Source of the DNA: Cryobacterium sp. PAMC25264
GTDB lineage: Bacteria; Actinomycetota; Actinomycetes; Actinomycetales; Microbacteriaceae
Length of the DNA stretch: 64,000 nucleotides
Direction: 5' to 3'
Assembly: GCF_019443325.1 (NCBI RefSeq)
Contig: NZ_CP080383.1
Span: 1,116,001 to 1,180,000 of the forward strand
The notes beneath the pieces were generated by a model, which was given only the letters and a program-made list of their open reading frames with translations, made no database searches and had not been told where the DNA came from. Made by a program: the position numbers and the translations under genes. Shown piece after piece: positions 9,051-18,538 of this stretch (its first letter is position 1; the number at the start of each line of letters is the position of its first letter).

Positions 9051-9464
9051 TCAGACGACCCTGAAGACCTTGCTGATCACGGGTTCGGCATCCGTCAGCT
9101 GCCAGTCCGGGTCACCGAGGTGCCTGCGGATGGCGGGAACCAGAGTTTCCCAGTAGTCCCGGTGCACCGTGCGCCAGTGTTCGAGCGTGGGGGATTCGTG
9201 CCGGGCCAGCTCCAGGGTGGCCTCGGCTGCTGTGGTCTCGACCACCTCGAGAACCTCGATCACGGCGACCCGGAAGTCACCCGAATCGACCAGTGCGTAC
9301 CGCGAGCCGGCTTCGGGCAGCGTCTCACCGGTCATCTCATAGGCGACGCGCAGGTTGGACGAGCCGGTCTTCGCGCCGCTCATGACCAGGGCCACCATGA
9401 GTTCGCGGAACTCGCCCGGTTCGCCGAACACGAGTGGTGGAAGCGTGGTGATCTCGGCGTGCAT
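9051..9464 (-). CDS. ASCH-domain protein
   Basis: 137 residues matching the ASCH fold: the basic/Gly loop SGAKTGSSNLRVAYE, the beta strands around RYALVDSGDFRVAVIEVLEV, and the closing HRDYWETLVPAIRRHLG. ASCH domains are related to PUA domains and are thought to bind RNA or act as small hydrolases (one bacterial member cleaves N4-acetylcytidine). Which applies here cannot be decided. It stands alone, with a GAAAG element before its ATG. Confidence 0.82.
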   Translation of the reverse strand: MHAEITTLPPLVFGEPGEFRELMVALVMSGAKTGSSNLRVAYEMTGETLPEAGSRYALVDSGDFRVAVIEVLEVVETTAAEATLELARHESPTLEHWRTVHRDYWETLVPAIRRHLGDPDWQLTDAEPVISKVFRVV

Positions 9465-9702
9465 GGTGGCTTTCTTTCACGGGCACCCGCGTCCGTTCGC
9501 GCGTGGTGGGGAGAACCAGCTTAGGCGGCACGCGAGCCACCCGAAGACGACACTTCTGCCGTTCGGCACCCACGTGCGCCACCGTCGGGACCGGCAGCCG
9601 TGCCGCGCCGCACCGCGGCTCGCCGGACGGCCATGCCGGTGGCATGATGCGAGGAGCGCGGGCCGCCGACCGAGGCAGACGCGATGACGACGGGAGAGCA
9701 CC

Positions 9703-9918
9703 ATGGCGCAGCGAAAGTGGAGCGATATGAGCGGAGCCCAGCGGTTCGGTGTGGTGGCCGGGGGCATCGTGCAAGTGGTCCTCGCCGGCCTGGCCTGGAG
9801 CGACCTGGCCCATCGACCGGCCAAGAAGGTCAATGGGCCCAAGGGTGTGTGGGCCGCCGTGATCGCCATCAACTACGCCGGCCCGATCGCCTACTTCATC
9901 GGTGGCCGCAAGGACTGA
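9703..9918 (+). CDS. Small two-helix membrane protein, PLDc_N-like
   Basis: 71 residues with two hydrophobic helices (VVAGGIVQVVLAGLAWSDL and a second ending AYFIGGRKD). The second half, KGVWAAVIAINYAGPIAYFI, resembles the small membrane domain seen at the N-terminus of phospholipase D-like nucleases and as a stand-alone protein in actinobacteria. GGGAG lies seven bases before the ATG. Its stop abuts the stop of the convergent flavoprotein gene. No function is known. Confidence 0.78.
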   Translation: MAQRKWSDMSGAQRFGVVAGGIVQVVLAGLAWSDLAHRPAKKVNGPKGVWAAVIAINYAGPIAYFIGGRKD

Positions 9919-11184
9919 TCAGGTGTACCAGCTGGGTTCGGGCACCTCGTTGAGCAGCACGTACTGGCCCACCTCGCGCTTCTTGTAGGCGGCGGGATCG
10001 TGCAGGCTGTGCGTTCGCAGATTGCGCCAGAAGATGTCCAGCCCCACCGTGTTCGCCGACGCCCGTGCGCCGGTGAACTCGTAGATCTTACTCGTGGTCT
10101 CCAGGCCGTCTTCGATGGCGCGGAGCTTGGCGGCGGCGATGAGCACGGCGATCTCGCCGCGCCGCCTTGGGCTCAGGTCTTCCCGGGGCTCGTGCAACAC
10201 CCGGCTGATCTCGGCGCCGGCCCGATCCGCGATGGCCTCGTCCGCCCAGAGCTTCGACCGCAGCTGCCCGTAGCCCTCGAGGAGGTACCACTCGTCGGTC
10301 GCCCGTTCCTTGTTGTCACCGCCGTAGGGCCACGCGCGGGTGGAACTGCGGGTGTATTCCGCCGCCGTCTCGAGGGCGCCCTGGGTGATACCCAGGTAGA
10401 AGTTCGTGAAAACCAGTTGGATGGCGGGTACGTTGAGCGTGTTGTAGACCAGCGGCTGGAAGACCTTGTCCACGAACCCGGCGGCGTCGGACCATGGCAC
10501 CCGCACCTGGCGGATCTCCACAGAGCCGGACTCGGTGAGGCGTTGGCCGAGATTGTCCCAGTCTCCGCCGAAGACAATCCCGGGCTGGCTGGTGGGCACG
10601 ATAGCGAAGATGTGCGTGTCGGTGCCGTCGAGAACCCCTTCCAGAACGGTGAGGTCGGCCACCTCGCCCCCGGTGGAGAACGACTTATGCCCGGAGAAGA
10701 CCAGTTCCTCGCCGTCCTCTCGCACAGACAGGTCCGAGTCGCGGGGATTGACGGCGCCGCCGAACAGGAAGTTATTCCTGGTGTAGAGCTCCTCGACGGC
10801 CGCGATCTGCTCGGCGGTGGCGACGAGGCGGGCGGCCCACGCCCACAGGTAGTGGTAGCCGAGCAACTGGCCGATGGAACCGTCCCCACGCGCGACGACT
10901 CGGATCACCTGGTAGGCGGTTTCCCAGCTCTGACCACCGCCGCCGTGAGCGACCGGGCCGAGCAGGGTCACCAGACCGGAGTCCTTGAGGAGGCGCACCT
11001 CGGCATGGGGCGTCAGATTGGCGCGGTCACGGTCGACGGCGTCGACGATCAGGATGTCCGAGACTTCCCTGGCCCGGGCCAGCCACTGCTCTGCCGATGA
11101 CGGTTGCGGCGAGCCGGCCCACCGACCGGCGGAGGAGCCGTCGGTGTGAGCGGTGCTGACGCCGAGCTGCTCGGTGTGGGTCAT
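9919..11184 (-). CDS. DszC/SfnB-like flavin-dependent monooxygenase (acyl-CoA dehydrogenase fold)
   Basis: 421 residues with the acyl-CoA dehydrogenase fold throughout: N-terminal helical domain, a middle beta domain (VFSGHKSFSTGGEVADLTVL) and a C-terminal four-helix bundle ending in RTHSLHDPAAYKKREVGQY. The catalytic glutamate of true acyl-CoA dehydrogenases is not evident. The sequence is closer to the FMNH2-dependent oxygenases that attack organosulfur compounds (DszC, SfnB), which need a separate flavin reductase. AAGGAG precedes the ATG. No sulfonate or sulfone genes lie nearby, so the substrate is not known. Confidence 0.82.
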   Translation of the reverse strand: MTHTEQLGVSTAHTDGSSAGRWAGSPQPSSAEQWLARAREVSDILIVDAVDRDRANLTPHAEVRLLKDSGLVTLLGPVAHGGGGQSWETAYQVIRVVARGDGSIGQLLGYHYLWAWAARLVATAEQIAAVEELYTRNNFLFGGAVNPRDSDLSVREDGEELVFSGHKSFSTGGEVADLTVLEGVLDGTDTHIFAIVPTSQPGIVFGGDWDNLGQRLTESGSVEIRQVRVPWSDAAGFVDKVFQPLVYNTLNVPAIQLVFTNFYLGITQGALETAAEYTRSSTRAWPYGGDNKERATDEWYLLEGYGQLRSKLWADEAIADRAGAEISRVLHEPREDLSPRRRGEIAVLIAAAKLRAIEDGLETTSKIYEFTGARASANTVGLDIFWRNLRTHSLHDPAAYKKREVGQYVLLNEVPEPSWYT

Positions 11185-11503
11185 GGTGTCTCCTTCTGTT
11201 CGGTGATGGTGCTTTCAGGTGATGGGCCGTGCTGTGATGGTGCTGCGTCCTCGCCCGTCCCGACCTGTCGTGGGCACCACGAAGTAGCGGCCGGCGGCGG
11301 CCGCTGCGAGCGTGTCGACGCCACGGGGGTGGGAGATCCGGTCGAGGTGTTGCAACCCTAGACAGCGCCAGTGGCCGGCACCGGAATACGACCGGAAGTT
11401 ACGTCGAGCGCGCGGACGGCGGCCGGGTTGCCCGGAGGCGCACCCTCGCTTAGCCTGAATGGGCGTCGTGACCTGGCACGGCAGAAGTGGGTGGGAGCTG
11501 ACG
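11185..11503. other. Divergent intergenic region with a -10 box for the topoisomerase gene
   Basis: The 319 bases between the divergent flavoprotein and topoisomerase genes hold no convincing gene. TAGCCT at 11451-11456 fits the TANNNT -10 pattern. A transcript from it would start near 11463, excluding the ATG at 11459 and favouring the ATG at 11504. Nothing else is recognised. Confidence 0.5.
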
Positions 11504-12562
11504 ATGTCGTCGAACGTGCAGGTTGTCCAGACCGCCTCCGGCCGGAAGCGGCTGGTGCGCCTGCGGCGCAGCAACACAGCGGGGGTGGGGTACACCCGGC
11601 GCCGCTCAGGCCGCGGATTCAGCTACCGGGATGCCGACGGGCGCACGGTGAGCGACCCCGAGCTGCGCGCCCGGTTCACCGCGCTCGTGATCCCGCCGGC
11701 CTGGACGGATGTCTGGATCGCCCCGTATCCCAACGGCCACATCCAGGCCACCGGCGTCGATGCCGCCGGCCGCCGTCAGTACCAGTACCACCCGGACTGG
11801 CACACCCGGCAAGACCGGGTGAAGTTCGCCCGCGCGCTCGAGCTGGCGCAGTCACTGCCCGCGGCGCGCGGCTATGTCACCCGGAGCCTGCGCCGCACGC
11901 CGTCGTCGGCCGACGAGTCCCGGGATCGGGCGCTGGCCGCCGCGTTCCGCATCCTTGACCAGGGTGCCCTGCGGATCGGCAGTGAGCGGTACGCCGAGGA
12001 GAACGGCAGCCACGGCCTGTCCACGCTGCTGCGCTCGCATGTGCGGGTGACCGGCGACACGGTCGTTTTCGAGTTTCCCGCAAAGAGTGGACAGTCCTGG
12101 TCGAGTATTTTGGTGGATGCCGACGTGGCCGGCTACGTGCGTGACCAGGACCGTCTGCTGGGTTCGGTGGACCCCGACTACGTCGATGACCCCGAGCGGG
12201 TACTGCTCACCTGGATCGACGACGACACGGTGCGCACGGTGTCGGCCTCCGACGTGAACCAGTTCATCAAGGATCGCACCGGCGGAGACTTCTCCGCCAA
12301 GGACTTCCGCACCCTGCGCGGTACGGTGGCCGCGGCGGTGAGTCTGGCCCGAACGGGCGCCGAAACCACCGCCAGAGCCCGCAGTCGCGCCCTGACCACG
12401 GCCATGAACGCCGCCGCCGATGTCCTCGGCAACACGCCCACCATCGCCCGGTCGAGCTACGTAGATCCTCGGGTGGTGGATGCCTACAACATGGGTCGGA
12501 CCATCGACCCCGCCCGCACAGCGTCAGCCGAGTCGGAGGTGCGGCGGTTGCTGCTGGACTGA
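11504..12562 (+). CDS. DNA topoisomerase IB (eukaryotic/poxvirus type)
   Basis: Relaxes supercoils by nicking one strand through a 3'-phosphotyrosyl intermediate. The protein is 352 residues from ATG 11504, which has GGGAG ahead of it; ATG 11459 lies before the probable transcription start. Bacterial TopIB features are visible: the N-terminal GVGYTRRRSGRGFSYRDADG, IPPAWTDVWIAPYPNGHIQA, the catalytic-core LRIGSERYAEENGSHGLSTL with active-site Arg/Lys, the helix RTGGDFSAKDFRTLRGTVA, and the nucleophile Tyr319 in RSSYVDPRVVDAY. It converges on a DNA ligase gene 18 bp away, which may reflect a shared repair role. Confidence 0.95.
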   Translation: MSSNVQVVQTASGRKRLVRLRRSNTAGVGYTRRRSGRGFSYRDADGRTVSDPELRARFTALVIPPAWTDVWIAPYPNGHIQATGVDAAGRRQYQYHPDWHTRQDRVKFARALELAQSLPAARGYVTRSLRRTPSSADESRDRALAAAFRILDQGALRIGSERYAEENGSHGLSTLLRSHVRVTGDTVVFEFPAKSGQSWSSILVDADVAGYVRDQDRLLGSVDPDYVDDPERVLLTWIDDDTVRTVSASDVNQFIKDRTGGDFSAKDFRTLRGTVAAAVSLARTGAETTARARSRALTTAMNAAADVLGNTPTIARSSYVDPRVVDAYNMGRTIDPARTASAESEVRRLLLD

Positions 12563-12580
12563 CGTGGACGACCCCGGCCT

Positions 12581-13627
12581 CTAGTCCAGGACCTGGCCGA
12601 GGTCGTACGCGATCGGACGCTCCAACTGGTCGAAGGTGCACGAGCGGGGTTCCCGGTCGGGCCGCCACCGATCGAAGTGCACGGTGTGCCGGAACCGCTC
12701 GCCCTCCATGTGGTCGTAGCGCACCTCGAGCACCCGGTCGGGTCTCAGCCGCACAAACGAGGTGTCCTTGTTCTGCGAGAACCTGTTGCGTTCGGTCTCG
12801 CCGGTGACCACGGCGCCCGTCTCGTCGCGCAGCACCAACGGCTCAAGCTCCTCGACAAGCTCCAGACGGCGGGCATCACTGAACGCGGATGCACCACCCA
12901 CGTTGCGCAACTCGCCGTCGGCGTCGTAGAGGCCGAGCAGCAGCGACCCCACCCCGTTGCCGCTCACATGCGTACGGTAGCCGAGCAGCACCACATCGGC
13001 CGTGCGGTGGTGCTTGACCTTGAACATCAGCCGCTTGCCCGGCGCGTACGCCGCCGCGAGGGGCTTGGCGACCACCCCGTCCAGGCCGGCGCCCTCGAAC
13101 TCGACCAGCCAGCGCCTGGCCAGTGCCACGTCGCGCGTGGTGCGGGTGAGGTGGATCGGGTCACCCAGGCTGCCGACCAGGCCTTCGAGGATCGCGCGGC
13201 GCTGCTCGAAAGGCGTATCCAGCAGGCTGGTGGACCCCCGGGCGAGAATGTCGAAAGCCACGAACGTGGCCGGGGTTTCGTCGGCGAGGCGCCGCACCCG
13301 GCTTGCCGCCGGGTGGATGCGCTGGGAGAGCTGTTCCCAGGACAGGTGCTCACGGCCGGGTTCGCCCGTGCGCAGCACAATCTCCCCGTCGAGCACGCAT
13401 GGCTCGGGCAATAGATCTTCGAACGCGTAGGTGAGTTCGGGGAAATACCTGGTCAGCACTTTGGATCCCCGACTTCCGATGGCGCTCACGGAGCCGTCGA
13501 AGGAGACGATGCTGCGAAAGCCGTCCCACTTGGGTTCGTAGCTCAGGCCGCCGGGCACGCTGTCCGGCTCGGGCACGGTGTCCACCGCACGGGCGAGCAT
13601 GGGAGAGACGGGGGCTGCGACTGCCAT
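12581..13627 (-). CDS. ATP-dependent DNA ligase (LigC-like)
   Basis: 348 residues comprising an adenylation domain and an OB-fold, without the nuclease or polymerase domains of LigD. The adenylated lysine is Lys33 in SYEPKWDGFR. Further nucleotidyltransferase motifs are IGSRGSKVLTRYFPE, CVLDGEIVL, FVAFDILA, GLDGVVAKPL and FKVKHHRTADVV. The size and domain set match the LigC ligases of mycobacteria, which act in nick and base-excision repair or back-up end joining. No Ku gene is seen nearby. CAGGA precedes the ATG. The gene runs divergently from the acyl-CoA synthetase. Confidence 0.94.
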   Translation of the reverse strand: MAVAAPVSPMLARAVDTVPEPDSVPGGLSYEPKWDGFRSIVSFDGSVSAIGSRGSKVLTRYFPELTYAFEDLLPEPCVLDGEIVLRTGEPGREHLSWEQLSQRIHPAASRVRRLADETPATFVAFDILARGSTSLLDTPFEQRRAILEGLVGSLGDPIHLTRTTRDVALARRWLVEFEGAGLDGVVAKPLAAAYAPGKRLMFKVKHHRTADVVLLGYRTHVSGNGVGSLLLGLYDADGELRNVGGASAFSDARRLELVEELEPLVLRDETGAVVTGETERNRFSQNKDTSFVRLRPDRVLEVRYDHMEGERFRHTVHFDRWRPDREPRSCTFDQLERPIAYDLGQVLD

Positions 13628-13656
13628 GTCCTGAGTCTCACCCGCCTGCGCCCGAA

Positions 13657-13670
13657 TGCAAGCTCTTGCA
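13657..13670. promoter_or_regulatory. Short palindrome TGCAAG-CT-CTTGCA
   Basis: Six-base arms are separated by two bases, centred in the divergent region between the ligase and the acyl-CoA synthetase genes. The layout fits a small repressor operator, but no regulator is encoded alongside and the arms are short. Confidence 0.35.
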
Positions 13671-13735
13671 CGAATTCTCAGGAAGCCTGGTCATTCATGC
13701 CGCTGCAGGCATCCATCGGTGAGGATGATGGAGGG

Positions 13736-15445
13736 ATGACTGAGCGCACGAGCACGACCAACTTCCGCCGCGCCCGCGACCAGCTCCTCGAGCTGCGCAG
13801 CGATCACCCGGGTGCATCCGCAGCCTTCGTCTGGCCCGACGTGGGTGAACGCTTCAACTGGGCGGTCGACTGGTTCGACGTGATCGGCACTGGAAACGAC
13901 AAGACCGCTCTGTGGATCGTCGAAGAAGACGGCCGCGAACTCAAGGTGAGCTTCGACGAGATGGTCACCCGCTCCGACCAGGTCGCCAGCTGGCTCCTCA
14001 CCCACGGGGTGCAGAAGGGTGACCACGTGATGCTCATGCTCGGCAACCAGGTGGAGCTGTGGGAGACCATGCTCGCCATCATGAAGGTGGGCGCGGTCAT
14101 CCTGCCCACCTCGACGGTGCTCGGCACGACCGATCTGGCCGACCGGGTGCTGCGCGCCGACGTGCACCACGTGATCGCCAACACGTCGGACACCGCGAAG
14201 TTCGACGGCGTCGACGGCACGTTCTCCCGCATCTGCGTCGGTGAGCCGGCCGCCGGCTGGACCGACTACGCCGACTCCCTGCGGGCGACCACGGGCAAGG
14301 TCGACGTCCCCGTCTCCTCCGACGACCCGTCGCTGATCTACTTCACCTCGGGCACTACGAGCAAGCCCAAGATGGTCGTGCACAGCCAGACCTCGTATCC
14401 GGTCGGGCATCTCACCACCATGTACTGGCTGGGTCTGCGCCCCGGCGACGTGCACTTGGCGATCAGCTCGCCCGGGTGGGGCAAGCACGCCTGGAGCTGC
14501 TTCTTCTCACCGTGGATCGCCGAGGCCACGGTCTTCATCTACAACTACTCGCGGTTCGATCCAGCCGCTCTGGCGCACCAGCTGCACCGCGCCGCCGTGA
14601 GCACGTTCTGCGCGCCGCCGACGGTGTGGCGGATGCTGATCCAGTCGGATGTCGGCGCCAAGCCGGCGAACCTCCGCGAGATCCTCTCGGCCGGGGAGCC
14701 GCTCAACCCCGAGGTGATCAGCCAGATCCAGCGCGCCTGGGGCCTGACCATCCGGGACGGCTACGGCCAGACCGAGACCACCGCGATCGTGGGCAACGTG
14801 CCCGGCTCGCGCCTGAAGGCAGGGTCGATGGGGCTGCCGTTGCCCGGAGTGGCCGTGGTCCTGGTCGACCCGATCACGGGGGAGCTGACCGAAGAGGGTG
14901 AGATCTGCCTGGACCTCTCCGCGCTCGCGGTGAACCTGATGTCGGGGTATCACGGTGATATCGCGCGCAGCGCCGAGGTGCTGCGGGACGGGTACTTCCA
15001 CACCGGCGACGTCGCCAACCGCGACGAACACGGCTACCTGACCTTCATCGGACGCACCGACGACATCTTCAAATCGTCGGACTACAAGGTCTCGCCGTTC
15101 GAGGTGGAGAGCGTGCTGATCGAACACCCAGCCGTGATGGAAGCCGCCGTGGTGCCTGCGCCCGACGACACCCGTCTGAACATCGCCAAGGCTTACGTGG
15201 CGCTGGCAGCCGGCTGGGCACCGGATGCCGAGACGGCGCTGGCCGTGCTGCGTCACGCCCGCAACGGGCTGCCGCCGTACATGCGGGTGCGCCGGGTGGA
15301 GTTCTTCGAGCTGCCCAAGACCAACTCGGGCAAGATCCGCCGGGTGGAGCTGCGGGCCAGGGAGAACGATGCGGCTGCCGCGAACGTGCGGCTGGCCGAA
15401 GAGTGGCGCGACGACCAGTTCCCGGAGCTCAAGAAGCGGTCCTGA
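13736..15445 (+). CDS. AMP-forming acyl-CoA synthetase
   Basis: Activates a carboxylic acid as acyl-AMP and transfers it to CoA. 569 residues from ATG 13736, which follows GGAGGG; ATG 13697 would add an unlikely 13-residue extension. Visible motifs are the phosphate loop YFTSGTTSKPKMVVHS, the aromatic-rich WGKHAWSCFFSPWI, YGQTETT, YFHTGDVANRDEHGYLTFIG with the hinge at GRTDDIFKSSDYKVSPFEVE, and the C-terminal catalytic lysine in PKTNSGKIRRVELR. The sequence is nearest to medium-chain/acetoacetyl-type synthetases. The acid chain length is not readable. Confidence 0.92.
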   Translation: MTERTSTTNFRRARDQLLELRSDHPGASAAFVWPDVGERFNWAVDWFDVIGTGNDKTALWIVEEDGRELKVSFDEMVTRSDQVASWLLTHGVQKGDHVMLMLGNQVELWETMLAIMKVGAVILPTSTVLGTTDLADRVLRADVHHVIANTSDTAKFDGVDGTFSRICVGEPAAGWTDYADSLRATTGKVDVPVSSDDPSLIYFTSGTTSKPKMVVHSQTSYPVGHLTTMYWLGLRPGDVHLAISSPGWGKHAWSCFFSPWIAEATVFIYNYSRFDPAALAHQLHRAAVSTFCAPPTVWRMLIQSDVGAKPANLREILSAGEPLNPEVISQIQRAWGLTIRDGYGQTETTAIVGNVPGSRLKAGSMGLPLPGVAVVLVDPITGELTEEGEICLDLSALAVNLMSGYHGDIARSAEVLRDGYFHTGDVANRDEHGYLTFIGRTDDIFKSSDYKVSPFEVESVLIEHPAVMEAAVVPAPDDTRLNIAKAYVALAAGWAPDAETALAVLRHARNGLPPYMRVRRVEFFELPKTNSGKIRRVELRARENDAAAANVRLAEEWRDDQFPELKKRS

Positions 15446-15537
15446 TCGGGTGGGGCAGGGGCTTCGCGTTCCGTCTCCTCTGCGGGTATGTTCCCCAGCG
15501 TGCGGAGGTCCGCTCCGCTCGCTGACGGGAGCAGCAG

Positions 15538-16329
15538 ATGAGCCAGACGACCGAACTCGTTCCGAAATCCGTTCTTACCCGCATCCAGGACTTCTCCGAT
15601 CCCCGACAGGAGTGGCGCCGGCTCTTCGCCGAGCTGTACGGCACGTTCCTCCTCGTGCTCGTGGCGGCCGGCGGTGGCATGATGGGCCAGGCGTTCCCCG
15701 GCGTGATCGACCGCGGGGCGGCCGTCACCGCGCCCGGGCTGATGGTCCTCGGGGTGATCCTGTTCATGGGCAAGGTGTCCGGCGCCCACCTCAATCCCGC
15801 CGTCAGCATCGCCTTCGCGCTCCGCGGTGACTTCCCCTGGTGGCGGGTTCCTGGCTATATCGTCGTGCAGCTGGCCGGAGCCGCTCTCGCCGCCCTCGTG
15901 CTCAAGGCTGTGATCGGCGTCTCGGCCACCGCCGGGTCCAACTATCCGGCCAGCGGCTACTCCACCTGGGCCGCCTTCTGGATGGAAGCCATTCTCACCC
16001 TCGGCCTGGTGAGCGTCATTCTCGGCACGGCGTCCGGCGCCCAGAACGTCGGCCTGTTCGGCGCGTTCGGCGTCGGCGCTTACATCGTTCTTGCGGGTCT
16101 CTGGGGGAGCCCTCTCTCCGGAGCGTCGATGAATCCGGCCCGGACCTTCGGACCCGACCTTGTCGGCTGGGACTTCACGGACTACTGGGTGTACCTGGCC
16201 GGCCCGCTCGCCGGGGCGGTCGCCGCCGTTGGCCTGGCATTCCTGTTGCGCGGCCGCGGTGGCGGCGCCTCCGGTTCGGCCGCGGCCCAGGGCGCCCTGT
16301 TCACCGAGGTGTCGGCGGACGACCGTTAG
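15538..16329 (+). CDS. Aquaporin/glycerol facilitator family channel
   Basis: 263 residues with six membrane helices and both half-helix signatures: the first as HLNPAVSIAFAL and the second as SMNPARTFGPD, where NPA is intact in each. The Arg after the second NPA is the selectivity-filter position. An N-terminal tail of about 25 polar residues precedes helix 1. GGGAG lies ahead of the ATG. Whether it conducts water or small solutes such as glycerol cannot be read with certainty. Its stop codon overlaps that of the convergent kinase gene. Confidence 0.93.
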   Translation: MSQTTELVPKSVLTRIQDFSDPRQEWRRLFAELYGTFLLVLVAAGGGMMGQAFPGVIDRGAAVTAPGLMVLGVILFMGKVSGAHLNPAVSIAFALRGDFPWWRVPGYIVVQLAGAALAALVLKAVIGVSATAGSNYPASGYSTWAAFWMEAILTLGLVSVILGTASGAQNVGLFGAFGVGAYIVLAGLWGSPLSGASMNPARTFGPDLVGWDFTDYWVYLAGPLAGAVAAVGLAFLLRGRGGGASGSAAAQGALFTEVSADDR

Positions 16330-17849
16330 GGCGTGCGGGAGGTGGCCGGCTGCTGCGGGCCGCGCGGTTCGAGGGGCACGCCCTCGAGGGTGAGCGGTGT
16401 CCTCGCGGCGTCGTCGACCAGACCGGCGACGGCCAGCAGCGGGATGGGTAGCCAGGACGGCCTGTTCCGGGACTCGTAGACGCTTTCGTAGATGGCCTTG
16501 TCGAGCTCGAACGCGGCCAGCAACGGCTCCTGGCCGGTGAACGAATCGCCGCCCAGCGCCCGATACCCCTGCAGGAACGCGGCTCGGGCGTTCGTCGCCC
16601 AGGCCAGCGCTGCGGGACCGGCGGCCGGGTGGCGGCTGGCGATGGTCGCGCCCACGTAGGAGAACGACCGCAGCATGCCGGCCACGTCCCGCAGCGGCAT
16701 GTCCGGCAGGGTACGTTCGTCCAGCGGCCGCAGCGGTTCGCCCTCGAAGTCGATCAGCACCCAGCCGCGTCCGGGTGCATCGAGGACCTGCCCAAGGTGA
16801 TAGTCGCCGTGGATGCGCTGCAGGCGGGGCCAGGACACCGCCTGGGCGCGGGCGAACGCGGCCGCCACCGCCTCGCTGTGCTGGGCCAGTTCCGGCACCT
16901 CACGCGCGGCCTGGCGGTACCGCTCCCGCATCGTTGAGCAGAGCTGGTCGATGACGTCGGGCGTGGATTCGACCGTGGGGAACACCCGGGCCAGGTCCCG
17001 GTGCACCGCTGCCGTGGCCGCCCCCAGGGCCCGCGCCGGGCCGGAGAAGTCCTCGCCGACGGCCGCTGCGTCCAGAGCGACCCGCCACGCGTCTTCGACC
17101 CCGGGCAGGAACTCCTGCACGAAGGCCAGGTGGCCGCTGCTCCGGGTCGCTGCGAGCGGACCGGTCCACTCGGCCCACACCGCGCCCACGGGCTCTGGCA
17201 CGAACCTGGAGCCGGCCAGGGCGAGGGCTGACTGCACCGACACATCCGGGTTCTGGCCGTCGGCCACCACCCGGAACACCTTGCAGATCACCGGGCGGCC
17301 GGGCCGGCCGTCAGCGTCGGCGAGGTCGACGATGATCGAGGTATTCGACTGCTCCCCGCTCAGGACCCGGCTGGCCACCACCGTGAGCCCGCGCAGGCCA
17401 CCGGCGGCCGCGGTGCGAATCGTCTCGCCCCGCGCGTTCATGCCGGCGGCGTCGCCGGCCGGTGCCGTCCCGCCGGACAGGACGAAGTCCAGCAGGGCCG
17501 CCGCGTAGGCGGGGTCGTGGGTGGCGTCGTATACGTAGCGGGGGAGCCCGTCGGGGCCGGTGACCTGCGCGATCAGGGCCGCAGAGCCGGACTCGTTCGG
17601 TCCGGTCTGGGACAGCGGAGCCGCACGCTCGGTCAGCGGCAACTGGTAGACCGTCGAGAACCGGCTGGCGGTGTCCAGCACCAGATGGCACCGAATGCGC
17701 ACGCCCGGCTCGGTGCTGGGCAGTGCCCACTGGCCGATGCTTGTCAGCTGCGGGCTGTGGCCCTTGCCGGCAAACCAGCGCTGCCCTCCCGCCCAGCCGT
17801 CGAGGCCGGGCGGGAGGTCGGTGCCGGTGCCGGCGCTGGCGTGCTTCAT
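16326..17849 (-). CDS. Maltokinase-like phosphotransferase
   Basis: 507 residues with the aminoglycoside-phosphotransferase/kinase fold preceded by the N-terminal cap typical of maltokinases (GGQRWFAGKGHSPQLTSIG). The catalytic loop is IHGDYHLGQVLDAPG and the metal-binding DFEG follows in VLIDFEGEPLRPLDERTLPD. Maltokinases make maltose-1-phosphate for the GlgE route to alpha-glucan from trehalose. The usual partners treS, glgE and glgB are not in this window, so this role rests on sequence alone. The 3' end overlaps the aquaporin stop by four bases on the opposite strand. Confidence 0.87.
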   Translation of the reverse strand: MKHASAGTGTDLPPGLDGWAGGQRWFAGKGHSPQLTSIGQWALPSTEPGVRIRCHLVLDTASRFSTVYQLPLTERAAPLSQTGPNESGSAALIAQVTGPDGLPRYVYDATHDPAYAAALLDFVLSGGTAPAGDAAGMNARGETIRTAAAGGLRGLTVVASRVLSGEQSNTSIIVDLADADGRPGRPVICKVFRVVADGQNPDVSVQSALALAGSRFVPEPVGAVWAEWTGPLAATRSSGHLAFVQEFLPGVEDAWRVALDAAAVGEDFSGPARALGAATAAVHRDLARVFPTVESTPDVIDQLCSTMRERYRQAAREVPELAQHSEAVAAAFARAQAVSWPRLQRIHGDYHLGQVLDAPGRGWVLIDFEGEPLRPLDERTLPDMPLRDVAGMLRSFSYVGATIASRHPAAGPAALAWATNARAAFLQGYRALGGDSFTGQEPLLAAFELDKAIYESVYESRNRPSWLPIPLLAVAGLVDDAARTPLTLEGVPLEPRGPQQPATSRTP

Positions 17850-17872
17850 GTGGCTCAGCGTATCCCGGCCGG

Positions 17873-18415
17873 CTACTCGGGCGGTGCCGAACGCACCTGC
17901 GAGACGTCGGCGCTGAGCAGCGACACCAGCACGGAATCATTTTTCGTGGCCTGCTGGCCGATCTCGGTGAAGCCCAGACGGTCGTGGAAGGCCAACGACT
18001 CGGGGTTGGCCGGCCGCAGGTTGACCTCGCAGAACACCACGTCGGTGTTCAGGGCCCGCGCGGCGTCGAAGACCGCCGAATAGAGGTGCGCACCGAGGCC
18101 GAGGCCGCGGTGATCCGGCGCCACGATGATTCGGTCGACGTAGAGGAAGGAGTCGGTGCGGCGGGAGAACCACCGGTAGTTCTCGCTGGCGTAGTCGGCG
18201 CCGGCGGCGAAGAGGACCACGAAGCCCAGCACGGTGCCCGGTTCGGTGTCGGTCGTGACGGCGACGGCGCTGTGGCTGGCCGCGAGGAGCGCCGTGAGTT
18301 CGTCGACGTCGAGGTCGTTGACGGCCGGCACCGCGGCGCTGTTGAGTTCGAGCAACTGGGCGGTGTCCGTGTCGAGCACGGGGCGGAGGGACACCGGGGG
18401 CAGCGTGGAGTTCAT
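17873..18415 (-). CDS. GNAT-family N-acetyltransferase
   Basis: 180 residues from the ATG at 18415, where the domain begins cleanly (MNSTLPPVSLRPVLDTDTAQ). The acetyl-CoA binding site is seen as YVDRIIVAPDHRGLGLGAHL (R/Q-x-x-G-x-G/A type), and the substrate side includes CEVNLRPANPESLAFHDRLG. Family members acetylate small molecules, peptides or protein termini; the target here is unknown. It is 23 bp upstream of nothing else on its strand and lies divergent to ppsA. Confidence 0.88.
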   Translation of the reverse strand: MNSTLPPVSLRPVLDTDTAQLLELNSAAVPAVNDLDVDELTALLAASHSAVAVTTDTEPGTVLGFVVLFAAGADYASENYRWFSRRTDSFLYVDRIIVAPDHRGLGLGAHLYSAVFDAARALNTDVVFCEVNLRPANPESLAFHDRLGFTEIGQQATKNDSVLVSLLSADVSQVRSAPPE

Positions 18416-18538
18416 CCTTCGACGATAATCGATGGGCCGCGTCCCGTCCCACCGCCACGCTCCTAGCCGCCGCCGCCGGAGAGCAGTAGGTTGCCGCTGC
18501 CGGCGAATTCCGCGCCGGCTCTGAATGCGGGAGGACTC

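Noticed and set aside
11215..11595. Minus-strand frame between the DszC-like and topoisomerase genes
   Set aside because: It runs into the topoisomerase gene on the other strand, has an odd composition and no start signal.
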